A stretch of DNA of 14,588 nt from JBNJEA01 sp051745395 (lineage in GTDB: Bacteria; Desulfobacterota; Desulfobacteria; Desulfobacterales; Desulfosalsimonadaceae): assembly GCA_051745395.1 (NCBI GenBank), contig JBNJEA010000078.1:1-14588 (forward strand). The letters run 5' to 3'. The position numbers were made by a program, and so were the translations under genes. The number at the start of each line of letters is the position of its first letter. The stretch's first letter is position 1. The notes below the pieces were generated by a model, which saw only the letters and a list, made by a program, of their open reading frames with translations, searched no databases and was not told where the DNA came from. Shown here one piece after another: positions 1-6,631 of this stretch.

Positions 1-4
1 TATA

Positions 5-52
5 AAAAAACGGCTTTCCCCGGCTCTCAATTCAGGTCCGGGAGTCAGCCGT
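5..52 (-). terminator. Intrinsic terminator reading leftward
   Basis: On the minus strand a stem formed by ACGGCT and AGCCGT (10-15 against 47-52), with inner CCCGG/CCGGG arms (18-22 and 38-42), is followed at once by TTTTTTTATA. That is the arrangement of a rho-independent terminator. On the plus strand no T-run follows, so it is one-directional. The nearest upstream minus gene is the MFS transporter ending at 344, about 290 nt away. It may end that transcript or a short RNA from the AT-rich segment between. Confidence 0.6.
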
Positions 53-205
53 ATTCGGGTGAAATTTTCTCGTGACATGCATCTTTACTGCATAAACGAA
101 GATATATAACCTGTTTTTATATTTAAAGTCAATGGCTTTGAAAATAAAAATATGTGGTTTTCCGGTTTGCGCCAGTAAAAGAGTAAGTTGTTGAGTTGTT
201 TTTCA

Positions 206-280
206 ATTCTCGCGCAAAGCCGCCAAGAGCGCCAAGGAAGACTTGGAACCTTCGCGTCTTTGCGTCTTGGCGCGAGAAAA
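206..280. repeat. Palindromic dispersed repeat, complete copy
   Basis: This is an imperfect inverted repeat. The left arm starts TTCTCGCGC at 207 and the right arm ends GCGCGAGAAAA at 280. Both arms are built from CGC-AAG type heptamer units (for example CGCCAAGA). Aligned with the reverse complement of the right arm, the left arm agrees over the terminal nine bases TTCTCGCGC and then over most positions, with single mismatches and a one-base length difference. The left arm (206-238) recurs without change at 10401-10433. REP/MITE-like palindromes of this style, rich in CGCCAAGACGCAAAGA units, are scattered between genes in many bacterial genomes and often create spurious reading frames. Confidence 0.7.
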
Positions 281-343
281 TGCATTGGCTGTTACTGGAG
301 TAAACCGGATAACCAAATAATAATCTCCAGCAAACAAGTTCTG

Positions 344-1501
344 TCAGCGCAGCCGGTAATTGCGCAGCCCCACATAAACCGTAAAAAGCAGCGGCACCAG
401 CGCGGCCGCGCTGCCGGCGAAAAACGCCCCCCGGATGGCGGTGTCTTTGACAAACAGGGCGAAAAACGGCGGCGATACGGTCTGGCCCAGATAAATCAGG
501 AGGGTGAAAACGGAAAGCACGCCCGCGCGAAGCTCGGTGGACACCAGGCCGGCGGCGGCCGCATTTAAGGTGGGCATCATGACCCCGAAGCCGAGCCCCC
601 AGATGCCCATAAAAACCAACAGCAGCGGGTAGCTGCCCGAAAAGCCCGTCAGCAGATGGCTTAGTCCGCAGCAGAAAAAGCCCCATAAAATCCGCAGGGT
701 TTCGGAAACACCGCTGAAGCGGCCCGCCTGGGACGCCGTGATGGCCGAAACCCCGGCGGCGGCCGAAATGGCCAGTCCCGAATGCAGGGTGGTCAAGTGA
801 AACTGTTTAACAACCAGGATCGGCATGTAGACCACGATGCCGTAGAGCAGCACAAATCCCATGAAATTGGAGAAAAACAGCCAGATCGCCCGGGTGTTAC
901 CAATGGCGTAAAGGGCCTTGATCATGTAGCGCTGCGTCTTGGCCGCACCCGCCGGCTCCTGTAACTTGAAGGCCGCAAAAATGCCAAGCAAAATGGCCGC
1001 CGAATGGATGTAGAATGGCAGAAACCAAGCCATTGTGGCGATGGCGCCGGCAACAAAGGGCACCGTGGCGTTGGTCAGCCCCTGGACGGTGATCCGCCAG
1101 CCCATGGCCCGGCTTCGGTCCGGCTCCTCGTACATGTCCCCGATGGCGGCGACCACGGTATTTAGCATGCCGCCCACGCCGATACCCTGCAGCGCCCGCC
1201 AGACCAGCACCAGCCAGAACGACCGCGTAAAGGTGATTAACAGCCCGCCGGCGCCGAAAACAATGACGGCCGGCACGATCACGCGCTTTCTGCCGAACCG
1301 GTCGGCCACCGGGCCAAGCAGGGGCGTGGCCACCATGGCGGAAAAGGTGTAGGCGCTTAACGCCAGGCCGATGTTTTTGCTGGTGGCGCCGGAAAGTTCC
1401 ATCATGGCGGGCAGAATCGGGCCCACCAGACTGCCGCCGGTGACGGCAAACATCACCACCGCCAGCAGAATCAGAAGGTTTGCGTCTTTCGGGGTGCGCA
1501 T
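344..1501 (-). CDS. MFS transporter (DHA1-like)
   Basis: The 385-residue protein is almost wholly hydrophobic and has the length and segment pattern of a 12-helix major facilitator transporter in the inner membrane. MFS motif A is clear between helices 2 and 3 (GPVADRFGRKR, residues 63-73). The arginine of helix 4 follows (WRALQGIGVGG, from residue 101), and a basic loop after helix 6 (about 180-200) separates the two six-helix halves. The family mostly exports drugs or small metabolites by proton antiport. No substrate can be read from the sequence. The ATG at 1501 has only a weak purine stretch (AAGAAA) before it. The gene is divergent from the DUF2157 gene and has its own candidate promoter in the shared gap. 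It appears complete and monocistronic in this window. Confidence 0.9.
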   Translation of the reverse strand: MRTPKDANLLILLAVVMFAVTGGSLVGPILPAMMELSGATSKNIGLALSAYTFSAMVATPLLGPVADRFGRKRVIVPAVIVFGAGGLLITFTRSFWLVLVWRALQGIGVGGMLNTVVAAIGDMYEEPDRSRAMGWRITVQGLTNATVPFVAGAIATMAWFLPFYIHSAAILLGIFAAFKLQEPAGAAKTQRYMIKALYAIGNTRAIWLFFSNFMGFVLLYGIVVYMPILVVKQFHLTTLHSGLAISAAAGVSAITASQAGRFSGVSETLRILWGFFCCGLSHLLTGFSGSYPLLLVFMGIWGLGFGVMMPTLNAAAAGLVSTELRAGVLSVFTLLIYLGQTVSPPFFALFVKDTAIRGAFFAGSAAALVPLLFTVYVGLRNYRLR

Positions 1502-1562
1502 ACGTTTCTTGTGAGAAAATCAGTACGGCCGGTTTTCATGGTGTCTTGAGCCGGAAAATGGA

Positions 1563-1592
1563 TTGACAATGGTTCCACTATAATAAGATAAT
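1563..1592 (+). promoter_or_regulatory. Candidate sigma70 promoter for the DUF2157 run
   Basis: TTGACA (1563-1568) and GATAAT (1587-1592) are separated by 18 nt. This is a near-consensus -35/-10 pair pointing at the TTG-started DUF2157 gene, with a predicted transcript start near 1599 and a leader of about 55 nt. It overlaps the oppositely directed candidate at 1577-1605. This is motif reading only. Confidence 0.5.
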
Positions 1593-1605
1593 CCGGTAAA
1601 GTCAA
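1577..1605 (-). promoter_or_regulatory. Candidate sigma70 promoter for the MFS gene
   Basis: Read on the minus strand, TTGACT (1605-1600) is followed after 17 nt by TATAGT (1582-1577). This is a good -35/-10 pair placed about 75 nt before the MFS start codon. It shares DNA with the plus-strand candidate, so the two polymerases could compete. Confidence 0.5.
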
Positions 1606-1642
1606 AACAGCAGCGGTTGGAAACGATCCACAGGCAAACGGG

Positions 1643-1648
1643 GGAGGT
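1643..1648 (+). promoter_or_regulatory. Strong ribosome-binding site supporting a TTG start
   Basis: GGAGGT lies 5 nt before the TTG at 1654. It decides the start of the DUF2157 gene in favour of this TTG, giving the family's usual N-terminus of basic and aromatic residues followed by a helix-loop segment. Confidence 0.65.
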
Positions 1649-1653
1649 ACGGG

Positions 1654-2973
1654 TTGGAAAACCGGCATATCAAATGGCTCTATAGACAACTGCCGCAGCT
1701 CGAAGCAGCAGGTGTCATTACCGCAGACACGGCCGCAAGCATTCGCCGCCACTACGCGCGGCAAGACCGGCAGCCGAAAGCAGGCGTTGCCCTGGTTGTC
1801 TGCGGCGTGCTCGGCGCGCTTTTAATCGGCGGCGGCATTATTTTGCTGCTGGCCCACAACTGGCAGGAATTGGCTCGGCCGGGGCGAACCGTCGTGGCCA
1901 TTGCCCCGCTGGTGATCGCCCATATCCTTGCCTTCTGGAGCACGGCGACCGGACGGACCCATATCGCGTGGCGCGAGGGGGTCGCCATATTTATGACCCT
2001 TTCCGTGGCCGCATCCATTGCGATCATCGGCCAGACCTACAACGTACCGGGCAACCTGGCCAGTTTTCTGTTGACCTGGATGCTGCTGACCGCCCCGGTG
2101 GTTTACCTGCTCCGGGCGGCCGGTGCGTGCGTGATTTATCTGGCGGGCATTACCGGATGGGCGGTCAGCGCGCAACTGCTCGGCGGCCAGGCGTTGCTGT
2201 TCTGGGTTTTGCTGGCACTGGTTTTGCCTTTTGTCTGGATCATTTCCCGCCATCGCTACACCACGGGCACGGCCCTTGTCGGATGGGCGCTTTCGGTCTG
2301 CGTCTGCATTGCCGCCGGCGTGACCATGGAAAGGGTGGTGCCGGGCCTTTGGATCGTGGTGTATGCCTCGCTTTTTGCGATTTTCTATCTCGTGGGCGGC
2401 TACTGGTTTGCCGATGCGCCCTCGGATTGGCAGCGGCCGTACTTTGTTACCGGAGCCTTCGGCATTGCGGGATTGTCCCTGCTGTTTACCTTTGCCATGC
2501 CGTGGGAAAACATCGGGTGGCATTCTTTTCGCCACGCCCCGGGCATTTTTGAGACCGCGGCGGTGTTTGATTACGCCGCAGCGGTTGTGCTGCCGGCCGC
2601 CGCCATCGCCCTTCTGGTCACCGCCGTCCGCCGGGGCGAAGCCGGGCGCCTGCTCTACGGGGTTATGCCGGTGCTGGCCGTTTTCGGCTTTTTGGCCGGT
2701 TTGCGGGGCTGGGCACCGGTCTGGCAGATGGCGGGGTTTAACCTCTACATGTTTGTCCTCGGGGCCGGCACCATTGCCGCCGGCATCGGCAAAAACCGCA
2801 TGGCGATCGTAAACGGCGGGATGGTCGTGTTAAGCGCCCTGATCCTGGTCCGGTTTTTCGACACCGATCTCGGCCTGGCCGCCCGCGGCATGGCCTTTAT
2901 CGCAATCGGCATCGGATTTCTGGCCGTCAACACCATCCTGGTCCGCAAACAGAAAAAGGGGGCCCATGCATAA
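1654..2973 (+). CDS. DUF2157 domain-containing membrane protein
   Basis: The 439-residue polytopic membrane protein opens with a short soluble helix-turn segment (residues 1-42, with W8, an 'AAGVIT' turn and Arg-rich R31-R39). The DUF2157 core follows: a hydrophobic helix ending LLLAHNW (about 45-70) and the conserved loop GQTYNVPGN (126-134). About ten further membrane segments continue to a basic C-terminus. A conserved-looking RFFD lies at 400-403 before the last helix. The biochemical role of DUF2157 proteins is not established. The gene overlaps the next one by 8 nt (ATGCATAA), so the two are translationally coupled. Pairing of DUF2157 with a GDYXXLXY protein is a familiar arrangement and suggests one membrane complex. 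The TTG start rests on the GGAGGT site just upstream. Confidence 0.85.
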   Translation: MENRHIKWLYRQLPQLEAAGVITADTAASIRRHYARQDRQPKAGVALVVCGVLGALLIGGGIILLLAHNWQELARPGRTVVAIAPLVIAHILAFWSTATGRTHIAWREGVAIFMTLSVAASIAIIGQTYNVPGNLASFLLTWMLLTAPVVYLLRAAGACVIYLAGITGWAVSAQLLGGQALLFWVLLALVLPFVWIISRHRYTTGTALVGWALSVCVCIAAGVTMERVVPGLWIVVYASLFAIFYLVGGYWFADAPSDWQRPYFVTGAFGIAGLSLLFTFAMPWENIGWHSFRHAPGIFETAAVFDYAAAVVLPAAAIALLVTAVRRGEAGRLLYGVMPVLAVFGFLAGLRGWAPVWQMAGFNLYMFVLGAGTIAAGIGKNRMAIVNGGMVVLSALILVRFFDTDLGLAARGMAFIAIGIGFLAVNTILVRKQKKGAHA

Positions 2974-3520
2974 GCGAAACTATATCCTGGCCGGCTTACT
3001 CGTGCTGGCCGCCGTCCACATCGGCGTTGCCGGGAGCATGATCTGGCGCCATGAACATACCCTCCAGACCGGGGATCGGTACCGGTTTCAAACCGAGCCG
3101 GTCGATCCCTATGATGCCTTCCGGGGACGCTACGTGGCATTGGATATCGATACCCGCATGCCTGCGGCCCGTCGTTTTGCCGTCGGCCAGACGGTTTATG
3201 CCGCCGTGGCCGAAAATAAAGACGGGTTTGCCGAGTTTTCGATGGCCCATGCCGCGCCGCCGGATGGGGCCTATATCCAGGCCGCGGTGAAACATTGGCG
3301 CGGGGGTGCCGTCGATATTCACAATCCGTTTGATCGCTATTACATGAACGAAGCCCTGGCCCCGGCCGCCGAACAGGCTTACCGGCGCCACAGCCGCCGC
3401 CAAAAACAAGATGCCTGGATTGCCGTGCGCATCCGGGACGGTTTTGCCGTCATCGAGGAATTATACATTGGCGATCGGCCCATTGCCCAATACCTGGCCG
3501 AAAAAACCGATGCCGATTAG
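2966..3520 (+). CDS. GDYXXLXY domain-containing membrane-anchored protein
   Basis: The 184-residue protein has one N-terminal membrane helix (about residues 6-26) after a basic MHKR start, and a soluble, probably extracytoplasmic domain. The domain carries the family signature around residues 45-61 (PVDPYDAFRGRYVALDI). This is the characteristic 'VDP.D..RG.Y..L' run, with the eponymous Gly-Asp-Tyr here read as Gly-Arg-Tyr. Further on are PFDRYYMNE (121-129), typical of the second conserved block, and a C-terminal strand with ELYIGDRPI. The function is unknown. Its start lies inside the end of the DUF2157 gene, with AAAAAGGGGG just before the ATG as a binding site, so the two products are very likely made together. 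Confidence 0.85.
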   Translation: MHKRNYILAGLLVLAAVHIGVAGSMIWRHEHTLQTGDRYRFQTEPVDPYDAFRGRYVALDIDTRMPAARRFAVGQTVYAAVAENKDGFAEFSMAHAAPPDGAYIQAAVKHWRGGAVDIHNPFDRYYMNEALAPAAEQAYRRHSRRQKQDAWIAVRIRDGFAVIEELYIGDRPIAQYLAEKTDAD

Positions 3521-3563
3521 GGGTTGATGTTTTTTTATTTGACCCATAACAGAGAGCGATTTC

Positions 3564-4409
3564 ATGCAAACGTATTTTGACTGTCTGCCCTGTTTTTTCA
3601 CCCAGGCGTTAAATGCCTGTCGATTCATGCAATTGACCGATCCGGAAACCAAGCGCATCCTCGATGCCGTCGCCGAGCGGATCAAAGACATTCCCATGCA
3701 AAGCGCGCCCCCGGAAACCGGCCGGCAGGTCTACCGAATCATTCGCGAGTATACCCGAAACCCGGATCCCTACAAGCAGGTCAAGCAGGAAAACACCGCC
3801 CGGGCCCTGTCCCTGTACCCGGCCATGAAGCAGATGGTCGATGCCGCCGAAGACCGGCTGCTTGCCGCGATTAAAATCGCCACCGCCGGCAATGTAATCG
3901 ATTGCGGGGTGAATAAGCCCTATGAGATTGAAACCGAAATTGGGCAGATCATGCACAATGAGTTTGGCATCTTTGATGAATCCCCGTTCCGAAAGCACCT
4001 CCATCGTGCCGATCGGGTGCTCTACATCGGTGACAATGCCGGTGAATGCGTTTTTGACCGGGTATTGATCGAGGAATTGGAAAAACCGGTGATCTACGTG
4101 GTGCGCAGCCATCCCGTCATCAACGATGCCACCATCGAAGATGCCCTCGAAGCGGGTATTGACCGGGTGGCCCAAATCGTTTCCTCCGGCACCGATGCGC
4201 CGGGTACGGTTTTGTCCACCTGCACCGACGATTTTTTGGCCCTGTTTGAAAACTCGGATATAGTCATCAGCAAGGGACAGGGCAACTATGAAGCCCTGTC
4301 CGGCCAGGACCGGCCGGTTTTTTTTCTGCTCAAGGCCAAGTGCGGTGTGGTGGCCGCCGATCTGGACGTGCGGGAAGGGCAGATGGTGTTTAAAGGGCCA
4401 AACACGTGA
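3564..4409 (+). CDS. DUF89/ARMT1-like metal-dependent phosphatase-fold protein
   Basis: The 281-residue cytosolic protein matches the stand-alone DUF89 form of bacteria and archaea. It opens with CLPC (residues 7-10), the CxxC signature of that subgroup. It then has GDNAGE (156-161), NDAT (187-190), SSGTDAPGT (207-215) and SDIVISKGQGNYE (231-243), and ends shortly after KAKC (257-260). The Asp and Asn of the GDNAGE and SDIVISKGQGN blocks are the expected divalent-metal and phosphate site. Characterised DUF89 proteins are metal-dependent phosphatases proposed to remove damaged sugar-phosphate or cofactor metabolites. The substrate here is unknown. It lies 43 nt after the GDYXXLXY gene on the same strand, with an AGAGAG purine run before the ATG. 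It may be the last gene of that transcript, though I see no clear terminator after it. Confidence 0.88.
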   Translation: MQTYFDCLPCFFTQALNACRFMQLTDPETKRILDAVAERIKDIPMQSAPPETGRQVYRIIREYTRNPDPYKQVKQENTARALSLYPAMKQMVDAAEDRLLAAIKIATAGNVIDCGVNKPYEIETEIGQIMHNEFGIFDESPFRKHLHRADRVLYIGDNAGECVFDRVLIEELEKPVIYVVRSHPVINDATIEDALEAGIDRVAQIVSSGTDAPGTVLSTCTDDFLALFENSDIVISKGQGNYEALSGQDRPVFFLLKAKCGVVAADLDVREGQMVFKGPNT

Positions 4410-4472
4410 TCGATTCGGGCCCGAAGTTTTAGCGTAACATCCTGCAATTTCAGTTTTTATTTTTGGATTGAC

Positions 4473-4503
4473 CCCCGTGGGATTTCATGTCACATAAACG
4501 GGG
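4473..4503 (+). promoter_or_regulatory. Leader inverted repeat before the hybrid kinase
   Basis: CCCCGT (4473-4478) and ACGGGG (4498-4503) could pair around a 19-nt loop. They end 11 nt before the ATG at 4515, within the G-rich stretch that must serve as ribosome-binding site. The stem is only 6 bp and its effect on translation is a guess. A weak TTGACC (4468-4473) lies at its left edge, without a convincing -10. Confidence 0.3.
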
Positions 4504-4514
4504 CGGGGTTTTAG

Positions 4515-6614
4515 ATGATGAAAAAAAACGAAGGAAATAGTGACGCACTCAGGGAAAAAGCCTTAAAGATTCTTGAAAAAAAAGGCGTTCAGGATGAATC
4601 CCTCTACAGCGCCAGCCTGGAAGATCTGATCCAGGAGTTGAGCATTTACCAGATCGAGCTGGAACATCAGAATGATGAGCTGAAAAAAACCCAGGCCGAG
4701 CTGGAAGCCTCAAGAAACCGCCTGTTTGATCTGTATCACAACGCCCCTTCCGGATATGTGACCATTAACGACGATTACGTGGTTGAGGAAATTAACCTGA
4801 CCGCCTGCAAAATGCTGGGCATGCCGCAATACAACAGCGTGGTCGGCCAGCGCTTTACCCGGTTTATCCGCCCCGAAGACCAGGATGCATACTATTTTCA
4901 TTTCAAAAAATGCCTGAAAGAACAATCCCCGCAGCTGTGCGAACTGCGTTTGATCGCAAAAGACCGGCGGTCCTTCCTTGTCGTACGCCTGGAAAGCGTC
5001 AAAGATACTGCTGCATCCGACAATGACCGCAAAAAGATCCGAAGCTCCATTATTGATATCACAAGGGCCAAAGAAGCCGAAGCTGTCGCCTCGGAAAACC
5101 AGCGGCGCTTTGTGGAAACCGTGGATCTGCTCCCGGACGCGGTTTTTGAAACCGACCGGGCACTGAACATCATCTATGCCAACCGCGCCATGACCCAACT
5201 TTTCGACTTTTCGGCCGAAGATATCGAAAGGGGGATAAAATGCCTGTCGCTTTTTTATCCCGACGATGTGGATGCGGCCCGGCAGCGGATTGAAAGCATT
5301 TATTCGGGCGGCGTTTTCGCCCCGGCGGAATACCGGTTTGTGAAAAAAGACGGCACGGTCATCGACGCGCTGTTCAACGATTCGGCCATCATAAAAAACG
5401 GCGATTTCAGTGGCCTCCGGGTCAGCATCACCGATTTGTCCGAATTAAAACGGCTGCGCCGGGCGGCCGAACGGGCGGAAAAAATTGAGTCCATCGGCAT
5501 GCTTGCGGGCAATATCGCCCACGAGTTCAACAACTTGTTCATGGTCCTGTACGGCAACTTAAGCATGGCGAAAGAAGAGCTTTCGCCCGATCATGGGGCC
5601 TATGAATGGGTGGCGGCAGCCGAGCAATCGATTTCCACGGCCAGAGAGCTCAGCGGACGGCTGTTGACTTTTTCCCGCGGCGGCGATCCCTTGATCCGGT
5701 GCATTGACCCCGGTGATATGGTCGCCGAGGCCATTGACGCCGCCATTGGGGATGGACGTGTCGAGGTCATCATGAATGGTGGCCAAAAGTCCTGGCCGGT
5801 CTATGCCGATGCAGACCAGTTGCGCCAGGTGGTTTTTCAACTGGCCGCCAACGCGGCCCAGGCCATGCCCGCGGGCGGACGGCTGTGGGTTTCGCTGGAA
5901 AATCTCCGGGTTTCCGGGGATGCCGCCTCTGTGGTGCCGAGCGGGTATTATGTCCGGATGGTCTTTACCGATGAAGGGCCGGGGATTTCCGGGCCGGATC
6001 TGGACCGGGTCTTTGATCCGTATTTCACGACAAAACAGGGAGCGGTGGGCCTTGGCCTTTCCATTGCCCATTCCATCATTACCCGGCATGCCGGCCATAT
6101 AGATGTCCGGTCAAAGCCGGGCGAAGGTTGCGAGTTCATTGTTTATCTCCCCTCGGGCCCGCTTTTTCCGGAAAACGCCGCCGCGGCAGCAGATGCCGGG
6201 GGTGCGGAAAATAACAGCGGGCAAACGGGCTGCCGGATGCTTGTCATGGACGATGATTCTTCCGTGCAGCGGGTTTCAAAGAAAATGTTTGAGACCCAGG
6301 GCTGTTCGGTATGCCTGGCCAATGACGGCGAACAGGCCATTGCCATCTACCGTGAAGCCTTTGAAAACGGCACGGGCTTTGATGCCGTCATCCTGGACTT
6401 GACAGTGCCCGCCGGGATGGGCGGAAAAGAGGCCGTCAAACACATCAAAGCAATAAATCCGGCAAGCAAAGTCATTGTTTCAAGCGGTTATACCGCCGAT
6501 CCGGTCCTGGCCGACTACAGGGCATACGGATTTGACGATGCCATTGAAAAACCCTACCAACTGGCCAATCTAAAAGCGCTGCTGGCCCGGATCAACGATG
6601 CAAAAAGCCAATGA
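4515..6614 (+). CDS. PAS-PAS hybrid sensor histidine kinase/response regulator
   Basis: The 699-residue cytosolic protein has no membrane helix. Residues 35-70 form a coiled coil (the 'ELSIYQIELEHQNDEL' run common before PAS sensors). PAS1 spans about 71-185 and PAS2 about 199-313. The HisKA segment has the phospho-acceptor H336 in AGNIAHEFNN. The HATPase domain has N446, the G1 box DEGPG (486-490), FDPYFTTK (500-507) and GLGL (512-515). The C-terminal receiver has an acidic DDD (579-581), phospho-acceptor D628 in VILDLT and K679. All catalytic residues are present, so autophosphorylation and intramolecular transfer to D628 are expected. The receiver has no DNA-binding output. The signal is unknown. 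Its stop is 17 nt before the CheB-CheR fusion, so the two are probably one transcript. A second in-frame ATG at 4518 is an equally possible start. Confidence 0.92.
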   Translation: MMKKNEGNSDALREKALKILEKKGVQDESLYSASLEDLIQELSIYQIELEHQNDELKKTQAELEASRNRLFDLYHNAPSGYVTINDDYVVEEINLTACKMLGMPQYNSVVGQRFTRFIRPEDQDAYYFHFKKCLKEQSPQLCELRLIAKDRRSFLVVRLESVKDTAASDNDRKKIRSSIIDITRAKEAEAVASENQRRFVETVDLLPDAVFETDRALNIIYANRAMTQLFDFSAEDIERGIKCLSLFYPDDVDAARQRIESIYSGGVFAPAEYRFVKKDGTVIDALFNDSAIIKNGDFSGLRVSITDLSELKRLRRAAERAEKIESIGMLAGNIAHEFNNLFMVLYGNLSMAKEELSPDHGAYEWVAAAEQSISTARELSGRLLTFSRGGDPLIRCIDPGDMVAEAIDAAIGDGRVEVIMNGGQKSWPVYADADQLRQVVFQLAANAAQAMPAGGRLWVSLENLRVSGDAASVVPSGYYVRMVFTDEGPGISGPDLDRVFDPYFTTKQGAVGLGLSIAHSIITRHAGHIDVRSKPGEGCEFIVYLPSGPLFPENAAAAADAGGAENNSGQTGCRMLVMDDDSSVQRVSKKMFETQGCSVCLANDGEQAIAIYREAFENGTGFDAVILDLTVPAGMGGKEAVKHIKAINPASKVIVSSGYTADPVLADYRAYGFDDAIEKPYQLANLKALLARINDAKSQ

Positions 6615-6631
6615 AACACGGATAACCTCCC

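Larger units (their letters stand above)
1..343. other. Non-coding region downstream of the MFS gene
   Basis: This 343-base stretch has no credible gene. Short frames on both strands run through the palindromic repeat at 206-280 and have no family resemblance or ribosome-binding site. It holds a minus-strand terminator (5-52) and the repeat. The segment 53-205 is clearly more AT-rich than the genes, and I see nothing specific in it. The segment 281-343 is the 3' flank of the MFS gene and also shows nothing further. Confidence 0.75.

Noticed and set aside
206..280. CRISPR-like repeat
   Set aside because: There are only two inverted arms and one distant half copy, with no regularly spaced direct repeats and no cas genes.
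129..686. Minus-strand 185-codon frame across the repeat and MFS end
   Set aside because: It is another frame of the MFS gene extended through the palindromic repeat (peptide SRQDAKTRR), a usual source of false proteins.
1579..1584. Perfect TATAAT as a -10 for the TTGACA at 1563
   Set aside because: The spacer would be only 10 nt. The GATAAT at 1587 gives a normal 18-nt spacer.
1822..2535. Minus-strand 237-codon open frame
   Set aside because: It lies opposite the DUF2157 gene and gives a low-complexity basic, Gln- and Gly-rich translation with no recognisable fold.
3521..3563. Terminator between the GDYXXLXY and DUF89 genes
   Set aside because: GGGT and ACCC flank a T-rich stretch, but the stem is four pairs and the T-run lies inside the loop.
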